This document shows, piece by piece, positions 1 through 9,311 of a DNA stretch of 64,000 bases. Below the pieces are notes generated by a model. It was given only the letters and a program-made list of their open reading frames with translations, made no database searches and was not told the DNA's origin. The stretch's first letter is position 1; each line of letters starts with the position of its first letter. The position numbers and the translations under genes are program-made. The DNA is from Pseudomonas massiliensis (GTDB lineage Bacteria > Pseudomonadota > Gammaproteobacteria > Pseudomonadales > Pseudomonadaceae), in contig NZ_CCYK01000004.1 of NCBI RefSeq assembly GCF_000826105.1, forward strand, positions 248,001 to 312,000. Reading direction: 5' to 3'.

Positions 1-750
1 CACCAGCGCCGTGGTAGCGCCACATAGCACGGTGATGCAGAGCAACCCCAGTACCTGTGTACGCAGCACACCGGTTCCGAGGGCCGCGGCCAGGTCATCG
101 CCCAGTCCCAGGCTGTCCAGCGAGCGAGCCAGGCCCAGGGCAAGCAGCACGCCGCCGATGATGGCGGGCGCCGCCCAGTGCAGCAGGGCGAAGTCACGAA
201 TATCCAGGGAGCCTGCCTGCCAGTAGCGAACGTGGTCGTACACCAGCGGGTGCAGCAGTGAAATACCGGAGCCGAGGCCTTCCAGCGCGGCGCCCAGGGC
301 TACCCCGACCAACAGCAGGCGTACCGGGCTGAAGCGGCGCCCACTGACCATGCCCGTGAGCGTAACCAGCAGCGCGGCGGCCAAGGCCCCGGCACAGGCC
401 CAGGCCAGATAGGCAAAGGGACTCTGGGCGGAGAAGAAGGCGATGCCGACAGTGATGGCGAAGCTGGCGCCGGCATTGACCCCGAGCACCCCAGGATCAG
501 CCAGCGGGTTGCGCGTCAGGGTTTGCATCAGCACTCCAGCGGTGCCCAGGGCGATGCCTGCCACCAGGCCGGCCAGGGTTCGCGGCAGGCGTGCATCGGT
601 GACCAGGGTGCAGACAGGGGTGGCGCACTGGCCGGCCAGGGCATGGGCGACCTCGGCCAAGGGAACGTAGCTGGCGCCGACCTGAAGGCTGAGCGCAATG
701 GCCAACGACAAGGCAAGGCCCAGCCCAAGGAGGGTAAAGGCAAAACGCAT
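1..750 (-). CDS. fepD: FecCD-family ferric-siderophore ABC transporter permease, 3' part cut by window edge
   Basis: Reading leftward from an ATG at 750, the frame stays open to the window edge and gives about 250 residues of a very hydrophobic protein beginning MRFAFTLLGLGLALSLAIAL. It carries the FecCD signature around residues 48-95 (DARLPRTLAGLVAG, then QTLTRNPLADPGVLGVNAGA), followed by alternating membrane helices. Family members have about 330 residues and form the inner-membrane channel for ferric siderophores together with a second permease and an ATPase. Divergent from entS and next to fepB, it occupies the place of fepD in the enteric enterobactin locus, so ferric enterobactin import is the likely role. 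The partner permease and ATPase (fepG, fepC) would lie to the left. The symbol rests on synteny plus family; the end is truncated by the window. Confidence 0.88.
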   Translation of the reverse strand, partial: MRFAFTLLGLGLALSLAIALSLQVGASYVPLAEVAHALAGQCATPVCTLVTDARLPRTLAGLVAGIALGTAGVLMQTLTRNPLADPGVLGVNAGASFAITVGIAFFSAQSPFAYLAWACAGALAAALLVTLTGMVSGRRFSPVRLLLVGVALGAALEGLGSGISLLHPLVYDHVRYWQAGSLDIRDFALLHWAAPAIIGGVLLALGLARSLDSLGLGDDLAAALGTGVLRTQVLGLLCITVLCGATTALV

Positions 751-785
751 GGGGAGCGGTTACTCGAGCGGCTGCATGTATCTGC

Positions 786-810
786 GGTAATACGAAGCAT
801 TGTCCAATGC
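786..810. promoter_or_regulatory. Candidate Fur box and palindrome in the fepD-entS divergent region
   Basis: The 19 bases GGTAATACGAAGCATTGTC (786-804) match the classical Fur consensus at 13 of 19 positions by hand alignment. The site lies 36 bp from the fepD start and about 70 bp before entS. The overlapping sequence GCATTG-TC-CAATGC (797-810) is a perfect 6-bp inverted repeat. In enteric bacteria one Fur site controls this same divergent pair. The match is moderate, so this is a candidate only. Confidence 0.45.
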
Positions 811-876
811 CACTGAGTATCGGATGCTACCATGCCCGGCGACTCCGATGTAGAAACCTTTCCCGCCGTGGTGAGC

Positions 877-2109
877 ATGAGTAAACCTTCATTGTTGATC
901 GACCTGAGCCTGCTCAGAACCCATCCCGCCTTTCGTGCCGTATTCATTGCCCGGCTGATTTCCATCCTTTCCCTGGGCCTGCTGGCCATGGCCGTGGCGG
1001 TACAGGTGCAGGCCATGACCGGCTCGCCCGCTCAGGTAGGCCTATGCGTAACCCTTACCGGCATAGGGATGTTCGTTGGGCTGGTATTCGGCGGGGTGCT
1101 GGCTGACCGCTTCGAGCGGCGGCGGCTGATTCTGCTGGCACGCTCGACCTGCGGGCTCGGTTTCCTCGGCCTGGCGCTCAATGCAGCGCTACCCACGCCC
1201 TCGCTCTTGGCCATCTACGTGCTGGGCTGCTGGGATGGCTTTTTCGGTGCCATTGGCGTGACCGCCTTGCTGGCGGCTACGCCGGCATTGGTCGGGCGGG
1301 AAAACATGGTGCGCGCCGGGGCGATCAGCCAGCTCACCGTACGCCTGGGCACTGTAGCCTCGCCCTTGCTAGGTGGCCTGTTGATCGCGCAAGGCGGCGT
1401 GCTCTGGAATTACCTGGCGACGGCTTTCGGGACGCTGCTGACTGTGCTCTTGCTGCTGCGGCTGCCGGCCTTGCCGGCGCCCCAGGCGCAACGGGAACAT
1501 CCGCTGCGCGCGCTGGCCACAGGCTTCAGATTTCTGTTCACCAACAAGGTGGTGGGCGCGGTGGCCCTGGTCGGGGCCTTGGTGACCATGGCCAGCGCCG
1601 TGCGTGTGCTGTATCCGGCGCTGGCCTCTGATTGGCATCTGCAAGGGGGCCAGCTTGGCCTGCTCTTCGCCGCGACCCCTTTCGGCGCGGCGCTTGGCAC
1701 CCTGACCAGCGGACGGGTGGGCGCGCACGCCAAGCCGGGGCAACTGATGCTGTTCACGGCCATGGGCGCCTTCGCCTGCATTCTGCTGTTCGGCCTGGCG
1801 CCCGGGTTCAGCCTGGCCTGGCTCTGCCTGGCCGCGTTCGGCTACCTCAGCGCGATCAACGCCCTGTTGCAATACGCGATCATCCAGGCGCAGACACCGG
1901 ATGCCTTGCTCGGGCGAGTCAATGGCCTATGGACCGCCCAGAACATCTGTGGCGACGCCGTGGGCGCGGCCTTGCTAGGTGGGCTTGGCGCCTGGGTCAG
2001 CCCCGCCGCCGCGGCTACCGGCTTCGGCATTGCCGCCGTCCTGGCGGGGTTGATGATTGCGTTGGGCCTGACCGGGCTGCGGCGGCTTGGGCCGGCGACA
2101 GCCCCTTGA
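877..2109 (+). CDS. entS: Enterobactin exporter EntS, major facilitator superfamily
   Basis: A 410-residue 12-helix MFS transporter that exports enterobactin across the inner membrane. The N-terminus ([18 protein letters not shown]) and the internal stretches [13 protein letters not shown] and [11 protein letters not shown] closely resemble enteric EntS as I remember it, and the length is near the 416 residues of the E. coli protein. The frame is open from 832, but the ATG at 877 gives the family-like start ([12 protein letters not shown]) and is preferred; the 15 extra residues upstream look unrelated. It is divergent from fepD and convergent with fepB, exactly as in the enteric locus. Expression is probably Fur-controlled from the 751-876 region. 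Confidence 0.93.
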   Translation: MSKPSLLIDLSLLRTHPAFRAVFIARLISILSLGLLAMAVAVQVQAMTGSPAQVGLCVTLTGIGMFVGLVFGGVLADRFERRRLILLARSTCGLGFLGLALNAALPTPSLLAIYVLGCWDGFFGAIGVTALLAATPALVGRENMVRAGAISQLTVRLGTVASPLLGGLLIAQGGVLWNYLATAFGTLLTVLLLLRLPALPAPQAQREHPLRALATGFRFLFTNKVVGAVALVGALVTMASAVRVLYPALASDWHLQGGQLGLLFAATPFGAALGTLTSGRVGAHAKPGQLMLFTAMGAFACILLFGLAPGFSLAWLCLAAFGYLSAINALLQYAIIQAQTPDALLGRVNGLWTAQNICGDAVGAALLGGLGAWVSPAAAATGFGIAAVLAGLMIALGLTGLRRLGPATAP

Positions 2110-2126
2110 GACGGGCCGGAAGTCGC

Positions 2127-3104
2127 TCAGTGGACAAAGGCCGCTTCGAGGCGATCCAGCAAATGCCCCGCGCTGTAGTAGTCCAGCCGGAAGGTATCGT
2201 TACCAAGGGCGTACAGCTGCTGTGACTTCACCGCTGGCAGGTGGGCCAGCAAGGTATTGCCCTTGAGCGCGTCCGCGTCGCTGGCTTCGGCGGCGAACAT
2301 CAGCCAGCTCTGCCCGTTCAGCCCCGCCGCCAGGTGCTCGCCGCCCACCTGCACGATGTCCTTGCGTTTGCCCTGACTGACGAAGGTGGGAAGGTCCGAC
2401 GGCGGCGTTGCGAGTTCGAAGCCCAGGGAAGTCAGCAAGCGGCCCTGGGCGGACTCGCCAGTCCACAGGTTGGCCTGGCGAGCGGAGGCGTTGTACACGA
2501 ATGCGGTTATAGGCTGCGGAGGCAGTTGCAACCGCCCCTTGAGCGCAGTGACCCGCTGGGAAAATTCATCGATGCGCGCCTCGGCTTGAGCTTCATGGCC
2601 CGAAGCGCGGCCCAGCAGGCGCATCACGTCTTGCCAGCTCTGGTCGTCGTAGTCCACCACCAGCGTAGGGGCAATGGACGAGAACTGGCTGTACAGGGCG
2701 GCGGCGGAGTCGGCGCCCGAAGCGCTGACAATGATCAGGTCTGGCGCTTCGGCCGCCACGGCTTCGGCGTTGGCCTCTCCAATGTATAGCCGTTTTACCT
2801 GACGCTGCGCGGCCACCTCGCCCCATTGCCGGAAGAACCCTTGGCCATCGGCGAAGCGGTTGTTCGGTGCCGTGGCGCCACTGGCGATGACTGGCGCGTC
2901 CAAGGCCAGCAGCGAACCGGTAAGGGTAACGCTGGTGGAAACGATGCGCTGCGGCGGCTTATCCAAAGTCACTTCGCCCATGCGGCTAGGCAGGGTACGT
3001 GGCCAGCCTTCATCGGCCTGGGCCACTAGGGCAAGGCCCAGGGTGAATGCTAGTGCCAGGCATTGGGCGAGGCGGTGAAAGCCGAGCAGGGGGCGAGACG
3101 ACAT
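2127..3104 (-). CDS. fepB: Ferric enterobactin periplasmic binding protein
   Basis: 325 residues with a Sec signal peptide (basic start, hydrophobic core, cleavage near ALVAQA at about residue 30) followed by a class III solute-binding fold. The stretches [39 protein letters not shown] and [13 protein letters not shown] are nearly those of enteric FepB (318 residues). It delivers ferric enterobactin to the FepDG permease. It ends 17 bp from the entS stop (convergent) and is divergent from entC across a 217-bp region with a Fur box, matching the E. coli arrangement. Confidence 0.93.
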   Translation of the reverse strand: MSSRPLLGFHRLAQCLALAFTLGLALVAQADEGWPRTLPSRMGEVTLDKPPQRIVSTSVTLTGSLLALDAPVIASGATAPNNRFADGQGFFRQWGEVAAQRQVKRLYIGEANAEAVAAEAPDLIIVSASGADSAAALYSQFSSIAPTLVVDYDDQSWQDVMRLLGRASGHEAQAEARIDEFSQRVTALKGRLQLPPQPITAFVYNASARQANLWTGESAQGRLLTSLGFELATPPSDLPTFVSQGKRKDIVQVGGEHLAAGLNGQSWLMFAAEASDADALKGNTLLAHLPAVKSQQLYALGNDTFRLDYYSAGHLLDRLEAAFVH

Positions 3105-3247
3105 AAGTGACTCCGAGGGAGACGAGAAAGACTCGCATTTTCGGCGGCCTACAGTGAGTTCGCAACCCGGACGTTTTTTCAGGCTTTTAAGCCTTCGTAT
3201 TCAGACGGTTACCTATTGATAAAAACACTGGCAGGGGGATGCCAGCA

Positions 3248-3300
3248 TTGACATAGGATAGTCGGCTACCTACCCTGAAATAGTTTGATAACAATTCTCG
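3248..3300 (+). promoter_or_regulatory. entC promoter with overlapping Fur box
   Basis: TTGACA at 3248-3253, a 17-bp spacer and TACCCT at 3271-3276 form a plausible sigma-70 promoter facing entC. The sequence TGATAAC-A-ATTCTCG at 3286-3300 fits the 7-1-7 Fur motif at 12 of 14 arm positions and would cover the predicted transcription start. Iron-replete Fur would therefore block entCEBA and probably fepB, which is divergent. The Fur match is good and the -10 element is weak. Confidence 0.62.
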
Positions 3301-3321
3301 TTACGCTTTTGGTGAAAAAAT

Positions 3322-4518
3322 ATGACCGCAGCTTCTGTGACTAGCCTTGCGCTGGACAGCGGGTCCGGGATGGCCGTCCCTACAGCCGATACCGCCGAAT
3401 TTCTTTTCCGCTCAGGTACCCGGTGCCTTCGAGGGGAGGGGGTTTTCAGTTCCATCACCACGCCGGCGGCCACATCCGAGGGTCAAGCCCTGATGGCCGC
3501 GGTAGAGCAGGCCTTCGAAAGGGCGCGAGCCGCCGGCATCGAGCAGCCCGTGCTGATGGGGGCCATCCCCTTCGACACCACCGAGCCATCCTGTTTGTAC
3601 GTGCCTGCCAGATACCGTTGGGTGGAAGGCGAACCTGCTCGCCCGCAGCCAGGCGCGGCGGGCTCGGCGCCCACCGTACTGAGCCAGCGCAGCGTGCCGG
3701 ACGAAGCGGGCTTCAAGGCGGCTGTCAGCCAGGCGATCGCCAACTTCCGTAGCAGTACCATTCGCAAGGCAGTGCTCTCACGCATGCTTGAGGTTCAGCT
3801 GGACGGGCCCGTGCAGGTGGAAAATATCCTGGCGCGCCTGGCGCAACAGAATGCCCAGGGTTACCACTTCCGCATTCCCTTGCCTGGAGAGGGCGAGTTG
3901 ATCGGGGTGAGCCCGGAGCTGCTGGTGCGCAAGCGCGGCAACCGCCTGTACAGCAATCCCTTGGCCGGTTCGGCTAAACGCCGCGTCGATGCCCAGGAAG
4001 ACCGGAGCGTGGCCGACGCCTTGCTGAACTCGGAGAAGGACCACTACGAGCACCGCCTGGTAGTCGAGGATATTCGCCGTGTCCTGACCCCCCATTGCAC
4101 ACAGTTGCATATCCCGGAGCAGCCTTCGCTGCTGAGTACCGCGGCCATGTGGCACCTGTCCACTGCGCTGGAAGGCGAGCTGCGCGACCCTCGGCATTCC
4201 TCCTTGCAATTGGCCTGCAAGCTGCACCCCACCCCGGCGGTTTGCGGCGCTCCAACGGATTTGGCGCGCAAGCTGATCAATCTGGTCGAGCCCTTCGAGC
4301 GCGGGCTGTTCACCGGCATGGTGGGCTGGTGCGACGCGGCGGGCAATGGCGAATGGGTGGTGACCATCCGCTGCGGCACCGTGGTTGGGGATCGGCTGCG
4401 TCTGTTCGCGGGGGCAGGTATCGTCGAGGCGTCCGACCCGGCGGCGGAATGGGCCGAAACTCAGGCCAAACTGGGTACCATGCTGGCGGCCTGCGGGTTG
4501 GCGGAGGGCCAGGTATGA
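3322..4518 (+). CDS. entC: Isochorismate synthase EntC
   Basis: 398 residues, the usual size of the siderophore isochorismate synthases. It converts chorismate to isochorismate, the first committed step to 2,3-dihydroxybenzoate. The C-terminal two thirds is a chorismate-binding domain, with [10 protein letters not shown] near residue 148, [11 protein letters not shown] near 193, LAGSAKRR near 214, and the helix segment [18 protein letters not shown] that follows. The stretch [11 protein letters not shown] near 303 and the C-terminal [12 protein letters not shown] are also typical of this enzyme group. It is the first gene of entCEBA, and its stop overlaps the entE start by 4 bp, indicating coupled translation. 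Confidence 0.95.
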   Translation: MTAASVTSLALDSGSGMAVPTADTAEFLFRSGTRCLRGEGVFSSITTPAATSEGQALMAAVEQAFERARAAGIEQPVLMGAIPFDTTEPSCLYVPARYRWVEGEPARPQPGAAGSAPTVLSQRSVPDEAGFKAAVSQAIANFRSSTIRKAVLSRMLEVQLDGPVQVENILARLAQQNAQGYHFRIPLPGEGELIGVSPELLVRKRGNRLYSNPLAGSAKRRVDAQEDRSVADALLNSEKDHYEHRLVVEDIRRVLTPHCTQLHIPEQPSLLSTAAMWHLSTALEGELRDPRHSSLQLACKLHPTPAVCGAPTDLARKLINLVEPFERGLFTGMVGWCDAAGNGEWVVTIRCGTVVGDRLRLFAGAGIVEASDPAAEWAETQAKLGTMLAACGLAEGQV

Positions 4519-6152
4519 GCATCGCTTTCAGCGCCTGGCCGGCCGAGCTGGCCGCGCGTTATCGGGCCAAGGGTTACTGGCTCGACCTGCCCATGACCCA
4601 TATTCTGCAAGAGCAGATGCGTCAGCGGCCCGAGGCACCGGCCATTCTGTGCGGGGAGCGCAGCTTCAGCTACGCCCAGCTCGATACCCTGTCAGACAGT
4701 CTGGCCGCGGCCCTTCATCAGCAGGGGCTGCGTACCCATGACACCGCCCTGGTGCAACTGCCGAACCAGGCCGAGTTCTTCATCACCTACCTGGCGTTGC
4801 TCAAGCTGGGTGTCGCCCCGGTCAACGCCCTGTTCAGCCATCAACGTCTGGAACTGCTTGCCTATGCCAGGCAAATCCAGCCGCGGCTGGTCATTGGCTC
4901 GACCCAGCACTCGCTGTTCGCCAACGGCGACTTCCTCAACGAGCTCCGGGACGTGGCGCCGAGCCTGCATGCCGTTATGCTGGAAGCCAGCGAAGGCGCG
5001 CAGCTGCCGGCCAGTTGCCTGCGTCTGGCCGATTGCCTCGCCGCGCCCGCTGAAGGCTATACGCCAACGCCAACCTCGGCGGACCAGGTAGCGTTCTTCC
5101 AGCTATCAGGCGGTAGCACGGGTACACCCAAGCTGATTCCACGCACGCACAACGACTATTACTACAGCGTCCGCCGTAGCGTAGAGATCTGCCAGCTGAG
5201 CCCGGAAACCCGCTTCCTCTGCGCGCTGCCAGCGGGACACAACTACACCATGAGTTCGCCTGGGGTGCTGGGCGTGTTCGTGGCCGGCGGTACCGTGATC
5301 ATGGCCCGGGACCCTGAGCCTCTGAACTGTTTCGCCCTGATCGAGCGGCATCAGGTCAACTGGGTGCCCCTGGTACCGCCCGCGGTTGCCCTGTGGCTCA
5401 AGGAAGCCCCCAGTCATCGCGCGCGCCTGTCTTCGCTCAAAGTGATACAGGTGGGCGGGGCCAACTTCGCCGAGGCCTTGGCCCGCCGGGTTCCCGCTGA
5501 GTTGGGCTGCCAGTTGCAGCAAGTGTTCGGCATGGCCGAGGGTCTGGTGAACTACACCCGCCTGGACGACGAGCCGGAGCGCATCTTCACCACCCAGGGC
5601 TGCCCGATGAGCCCGGACGATGAGATCCGTGTAATGGATGTAGACGGCCAGCCTGTGCCCCAGGGACAGCCCGGCATGTTGGCGACGCGAGGCCCCTACA
5701 CCTTCAGGGGTTATTACCAGAGCCCGGAGCACAATGCCCAGGTATTCGACGCCGAAGGCTTTTATTACTCCGGAGACCTGGTCGAGCAAGACGCCCAAGG
5801 CTACCTGCGCGTGGTTGGTCGCGTGAAAGACCAGATCAACCGGGGCGGAGAGAAGATCGCCGCGGCCGAGGTGGAAAACCTGCTGCTTCAGCATCCCGGC
5901 ATCACCCATGCGGCGGTGGTCGCCATGCCGGATGAGCTCATGGGCGAGAAGAGCTGCGCCTGTGTGGTGGCCAGCGACAGCGCCCTCAAGCCGGCGGCCT
6001 TGCGTAAATACCTGCGCGCCCAGGGCGTGGCCGAATTCAAGCTGCCGGATCGCTTCCAGTTCCTGGAGCAGCTTCCCCTCACCGCGGTCGGCAAGATCGA
6101 CAAGCAGCGCCTGCGCAATGCCCTGCAGGCGTCTTCAAGCGAACAGCGATAA
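4515..6152 (+). CDS. entE: 2,3-dihydroxybenzoate-AMP ligase EntE
   Basis: 545 residues. It adenylates 2,3-dihydroxybenzoate and loads it onto the aryl carrier domain of EntB. The adenylate-forming core motifs are in order: [16 protein letters not shown] (phosphate loop), [18 protein letters not shown] (aryl-acid pocket region), [30 protein letters not shown], and the C-terminal catalytic lysine region [13 protein letters not shown]. An upstream open extension exists back to 4095, but the ATG at 4515 overlaps the entC stop (ATGA) and begins like EntE ([20 protein letters not shown]), so it is the start. entB follows after 11 bp. Confidence 0.96.
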   Translation: MSIAFSAWPAELAARYRAKGYWLDLPMTHILQEQMRQRPEAPAILCGERSFSYAQLDTLSDSLAAALHQQGLRTHDTALVQLPNQAEFFITYLALLKLGVAPVNALFSHQRLELLAYARQIQPRLVIGSTQHSLFANGDFLNELRDVAPSLHAVMLEASEGAQLPASCLRLADCLAAPAEGYTPTPTSADQVAFFQLSGGSTGTPKLIPRTHNDYYYSVRRSVEICQLSPETRFLCALPAGHNYTMSSPGVLGVFVAGGTVIMARDPEPLNCFALIERHQVNWVPLVPPAVALWLKEAPSHRARLSSLKVIQVGGANFAEALARRVPAELGCQLQQVFGMAEGLVNYTRLDDEPERIFTTQGCPMSPDDEIRVMDVDGQPVPQGQPGMLATRGPYTFRGYYQSPEHNAQVFDAEGFYYSGDLVEQDAQGYLRVVGRVKDQINRGGEKIAAAEVENLLLQHPGITHAAVVAMPDELMGEKSCACVVASDSALKPAALRKYLRAQGVAEFKLPDRFQFLEQLPLTAVGKIDKQRLRNALQASSSEQR

Positions 6153-6163
6153 GGCTTTCAGAC

Positions 6164-7039
6164 ATGGCTATTCCAAGACTTCCCTCCTATGCACTGCCCA
6201 CACCTGACAGCTTCCCGGCCAACAAGGTGAGCTGGACGCTGGACCCGTCACGGGCGGTGTTGCTCATTCACGACATGCAGGCGTACTTCACTGCCTTCTG
6301 GGGTGACGATAGCCCGCTGGTGGAGGCGCTGGTGGCGCGCATCGCCAAGGTGCGCCAGTGGTGCGATGCCCAAGGCATTCCGGTGGTCTACACCGCCCAG
6401 CCCACCGAACAGAGCCCGGAAGACCGCGCTCTGCTCAACGATATGTGGGGGCCGGGCCTGACCACGGCCGACCCTGCCCTGCAGGCCGTGGTGGCTCCGC
6501 TGGCGCCGGCCAGCCATGACACCGTATTGACCAAATGGCGCTACAGCGCCTTCCTGCGCTCCCCGTTGCAGGACCTGATGAAAGAGTGGCGCCGTGATCA
6601 GTTGCTGATCTGCGGCGTCTACGCCCACATCGGCTGCATGGTTACCGCTACCGATGCCTTCATGCGCGACATCCAGCCATTCTTCATTGGCGATGCAGTG
6701 GGTGACTTCTCCGAAGAAGAACACCGCATGGCCCTGCGCTACGTGGCTACCCGCTGCGGCAGCGTGATTGGCTACGAGGCGCTGACCGGCCAGGCCGCGC
6801 CACGCTTCGACCAGGCCTGGTTGTTGGCCGAGCTGGCGCCTTACCTGGATCAGGACGACGACCTGCCCGAAGGCTCGGACAACCTGATGGACTATGGGCT
6901 GGATTCCGTGCAAGTGATGACCCTGGTGTCCGCCTGGCAGCGCCTTGGGCTTGAAGTCAGCTTCGCCGAGCTGGCCGCGCAACCTACCCTGGATGGCTGG
7001 CTGAAGATCATTCGCAGCAAGGCGCCGTCCGCGGCCTGA
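6164..7039 (+). CDS. entB: Isochorismatase / aryl carrier protein EntB
   Basis: 291-residue two-domain protein. The N-terminal isochorismatase domain hydrolyses isochorismate to 2,3-dihydro-2,3-dihydroxybenzoate. The motif LLIHDMQAYF places the catalytic Asp at residue 37, as in E. coli EntB, and LTKWRYSAF and LICGVYAHIGCM complete the active-site region. The C-terminal carrier domain has DNLMDYGLDSVQVM, with Ser248 as the phosphopantetheine site. Carrier activity needs a phosphopantetheinyl transferase (EntD), which is not in this window. It lies between entE and entA in the operon. Confidence 0.96.
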   Translation: MAIPRLPSYALPTPDSFPANKVSWTLDPSRAVLLIHDMQAYFTAFWGDDSPLVEALVARIAKVRQWCDAQGIPVVYTAQPTEQSPEDRALLNDMWGPGLTTADPALQAVVAPLAPASHDTVLTKWRYSAFLRSPLQDLMKEWRRDQLLICGVYAHIGCMVTATDAFMRDIQPFFIGDAVGDFSEEEHRMALRYVATRCGSVIGYEALTGQAAPRFDQAWLLAELAPYLDQDDDLPEGSDNLMDYGLDSVQVMTLVSAWQRLGLEVSFAELAAQPTLDGWLKIIRSKAPSAA

Positions 7040-7054
7040 TTTCCACTTTCATGG

Positions 7055-7085
7055 GCCGACCGACGGTCGGCTCTCGGAGCCTTTT
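7055..7085 (+). promoter_or_regulatory. Two overlapping hairpins covering the entA ribosome-binding site
   Basis: Hairpin 1 pairs GCCGACC (7055-7061) with GGTCGGC (7065-7071) around a 3-base loop. Hairpin 2 pairs GGCTC (7069-7073) with GAGCC (7077-7081) and is followed by TTTT. They share bases 7069-7071, so only one can form fully. The likely entA Shine-Dalgarno GGAG (7076-7079) lies in the 3' arm of hairpin 2. The structures are read from sequence; the regulatory role is inferred. Confidence 0.45.
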
Positions 7086-7086
7086 C

Positions 7087-7842
7087 ATGAATACGTTGGA
7101 CTTCACCGGCAAACGCGTCTGGGTCACTGGCGCGGGTCAAGGCATCGGCCTGCACACGGCCATGCGCTTCCAGGCCGCCGGAGCGGAGGTTGTGGGCCTG
7201 GACAAGGCGTTCGCCGAATCCGATTACCCGTTCCGCACGGTCACGCTGGATGTGACCAACCCCCAGCAAGTGGAGCAAGTGTGTCAGCAACTGCTCAACG
7301 AGCGCCGTCGCGTGGACGTGCTGGTCAACGGTGCCGGCATCCTGCGCCTGGGCAACAGCGACAGCTTGAGCCTGGAAGACTGGAACGCCTGCATGGCGGT
7401 GAACGTAACCGGGCCATTCTTGCTATTCCGCCAGCTGGTGCCCGTATTCAAGGCCCAGCGCAGCGGCGCGATCGTCAGCATCGCCTCCAATGCTGCTCAT
7501 GTGCCCCGCCTGAACATGGCCGGCTACTGCGCTTCCAAGGCCGCCCTGGTCGCGCTCAACCATTGCGCCGGGCTGGAACTGGCAGCTCATGGCGTGCGCT
7601 GCAACCTGGTTTCGCCGGGCTCGACCGATACGCCCATGCTGCGTGACATGGTCGGCGACGAGGCGGGACTGCAACGCTTGGTGGACGGCCTGCCCGAGCA
7701 GTACAAGCTGAGCATCCCCCTGGGCAAGATCGCCCGCCCGGACGAAATCGCCAACACGGTATTGTTCCTGGCATCGGACCTGGCCAGCCATATCACCTTG
7801 CAGGACATCGTCGTCGACGGCGGAGCTACCCTGGCGGCGTGA
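7087..7842 (+). CDS. entA: 2,3-dihydro-2,3-dihydroxybenzoate dehydrogenase EntA
   Basis: 251-residue classical short-chain dehydrogenase that oxidises 2,3-dihydro-2,3-dihydroxybenzoate to 2,3-dihydroxybenzoate with NAD. The cofactor loop is VWVTGAGQGIGLHTA, the NVNGAG-type segment is VLVNGAGIL, and the catalytic Tyr-x3-Lys is in AGYCASKAALVAL. The ATG at 7087, preceded by GGAG, gives MNTLDFTGKRVWVTGAG and fits the family; the frame is open from 7051 but those 12 residues are unsupported. It is the last ent gene here: the entH thioesterase that follows entA in E. coli is absent, and waaA begins 41 bp later. Confidence 0.94.
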   Translation: MNTLDFTGKRVWVTGAGQGIGLHTAMRFQAAGAEVVGLDKAFAESDYPFRTVTLDVTNPQQVEQVCQQLLNERRRVDVLVNGAGILRLGNSDSLSLEDWNACMAVNVTGPFLLFRQLVPVFKAQRSGAIVSIASNAAHVPRLNMAGYCASKAALVALNHCAGLELAAHGVRCNLVSPGSTDTPMLRDMVGDEAGLQRLVDGLPEQYKLSIPLGKIARPDEIANTVLFLASDLASHITLQDIVVDGGATLAA

Positions 7843-7883
7843 AGCGATGCCAGGGGACGGCCCTTGGGGTACACTGCGCCGCC

Positions 7884-9167
7884 ATGAACAGACCCCTCTA
7901 TACCGCCCTGTTTCACCTGGCCCTGCCGTTGATTGCCCTGCGCCTGTGGTGGCGCGCGCGCCGGGCGCCGGCCTACGCCGAGCGCCTCGGTGAGCGCTTC
8001 GCTCGCGGCTTGCCACCCATGGCCCAGGGCGGGCTTTGGGTGCATGCCGTTTCGGTAGGTGAAAGCATCGCCGCGGCGCCCTTGGTCAAGGCCTTGCTGG
8101 CGCGTTATCCGCAGCTGCCGGTCACCCTGACCTGCATGACCCCCACGGGTTCAGAACGAATCAAGGCCTTGTTCGGCCATGAGCCGCGGGTCCAACACTG
8201 CTACCTCCCTTATGACCTGTCTTGGGCCATGGGGCGTTTTCTCGACCATGTGCGCCCGTGCCTAGCCATTGTCATGGAAACCGAACTCTGGCCCAACCTG
8301 GTGGATCAGTGCGCCCGCCGCAAGGTGCCAGTTGCCTTGGCCAATGGCCGGCTCTCGGCCCGATCGGCCCGGGGCTACGCTCGCTTTGCCGGCCTCACCG
8401 CGCCCATGCTGGCGCGGATGAACCTGCTGGCGGTGCAGACTGAAACCGAAGCCCAGCGTTTCCGCGAACTCGGGGCCCGGCCCGAGCGTGTGGTAGTGAC
8501 CGGCTCGATCAAATACGACCTGCGCCCCGACCCGGCCTTGCCCGAGCGGGCAACGGCGCTGCGGCAATCCTGGGACGCGAGCCGGCGGCCGGTATGGATA
8601 GCCGCAAGCACCCATCAGGGCGAGGATGAAATCATCCTGGCCGCCCACCGCGAGCTGCTGCGGCATCATGCTGATGCCCTGCTCATCCTGGTGCCGCGTC
8701 ATCCGGAGCGCTTCGGTCGGGTGGCTACCCTTATCACCGATGCCGGCATGACGCTGTCGCGCCGCTCCACCGGCGAGGCCGTCGGCGCTGATACTCAGGT
8801 GATGCTCGGCGACACCATGGGGGAGCTGCTTTTCCTGTACGCGCTGGCCGACATTGCCTTCGTTGGCGGCAGTCTGGTACCCAACGGCGGTCACAACCTG
8901 CTGGAGCCGGCGGCGTTGAGCAAGCCAGTACTGAGCGGCCCTCATCTGTTCAACTTCCAGGATATTGCCGAACGGATGGCCCAGGCTGAGGCCTTGCAGG
9001 TGGTCGAGGATGCCAGCGGGCTGGCCGATGCGGTGCGCCACCTGGTGGAGCTGCCCCAGGCCGCCCGGCGCCAGGGCGAAGCGGGCCTGACCGTGATGCG
9101 CGCCAACCAGGGCGCCTTGGAGCGGTTGCTGAAGGCTGTGGCCCTTCTCATACCTGGTGGGCGGTAG
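7884..9167 (+). CDS. waaA: 3-deoxy-D-manno-octulosonic acid (Kdo) transferase
   Basis: 427 residues, the usual size of WaaA. It transfers Kdo residues from CMP-Kdo to lipid IVA at the cytoplasmic face of the inner membrane, the core step of LPS synthesis. Features are an N-terminal membrane anchor (MNRPLYTALFHLALPLIALRL), the catalytic segment LWVHAVSVGESIAAAPLV with its conserved Glu, CMTPTGSERI, ETELWPN, and the donor-binding part LVPNGGHNLLEPA. The chosen ATG at 7884 gives the membrane anchor; the frame is open from 7839, overlapping entA. It is an essential core gene, unrelated to the siderophore block, so the boundary between the two is at about 7843. Confidence 0.94.
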   Translation: MNRPLYTALFHLALPLIALRLWWRARRAPAYAERLGERFARGLPPMAQGGLWVHAVSVGESIAAAPLVKALLARYPQLPVTLTCMTPTGSERIKALFGHEPRVQHCYLPYDLSWAMGRFLDHVRPCLAIVMETELWPNLVDQCARRKVPVALANGRLSARSARGYARFAGLTAPMLARMNLLAVQTETEAQRFRELGARPERVVVTGSIKYDLRPDPALPERATALRQSWDASRRPVWIAASTHQGEDEIILAAHRELLRHHADALLILVPRHPERFGRVATLITDAGMTLSRRSTGEAVGADTQVMLGDTMGELLFLYALADIAFVGGSLVPNGGHNLLEPAALSKPVLSGPHLFNFQDIAERMAQAEALQVVEDASGLADAVRHLVELPQAARRQGEAGLTVMRANQGALERLLKAVALLIPGGR

Positions 9168-9282
9168 CGCAGCTGACCGTGGTGGAACCCAGCGCCAGCT
9201 GGGGTGGGTTCTTGGGCATATCTCGCCTTTGGTGGCTTCGCTACGTTCAACAGCTGGCACGAAGGGCCAGGAAGCCATGCCC

Positions 9283-9308
9283 AATTCGCCAGCTTCGCTG
9301 GCTCCTAC
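9283..9308. repeat. REP-like palindromic element (ATTCGCCAGC family)
   Basis: Between waaA and tolC, which are convergent, lies AATTCGCCAGC followed by TTCGCTGGCTCCTAC. An inverted copy of nearly the same unit is at 60736-60760, and related pieces are at 28657-28699 and 49002-49027. Imperfect palindromes of this type between convergent genes are typical Pseudomonas REP elements. The rest of the 144-bp gap holds nothing recognised. Confidence 0.6.
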
Positions 9309-9311
9309 CCT

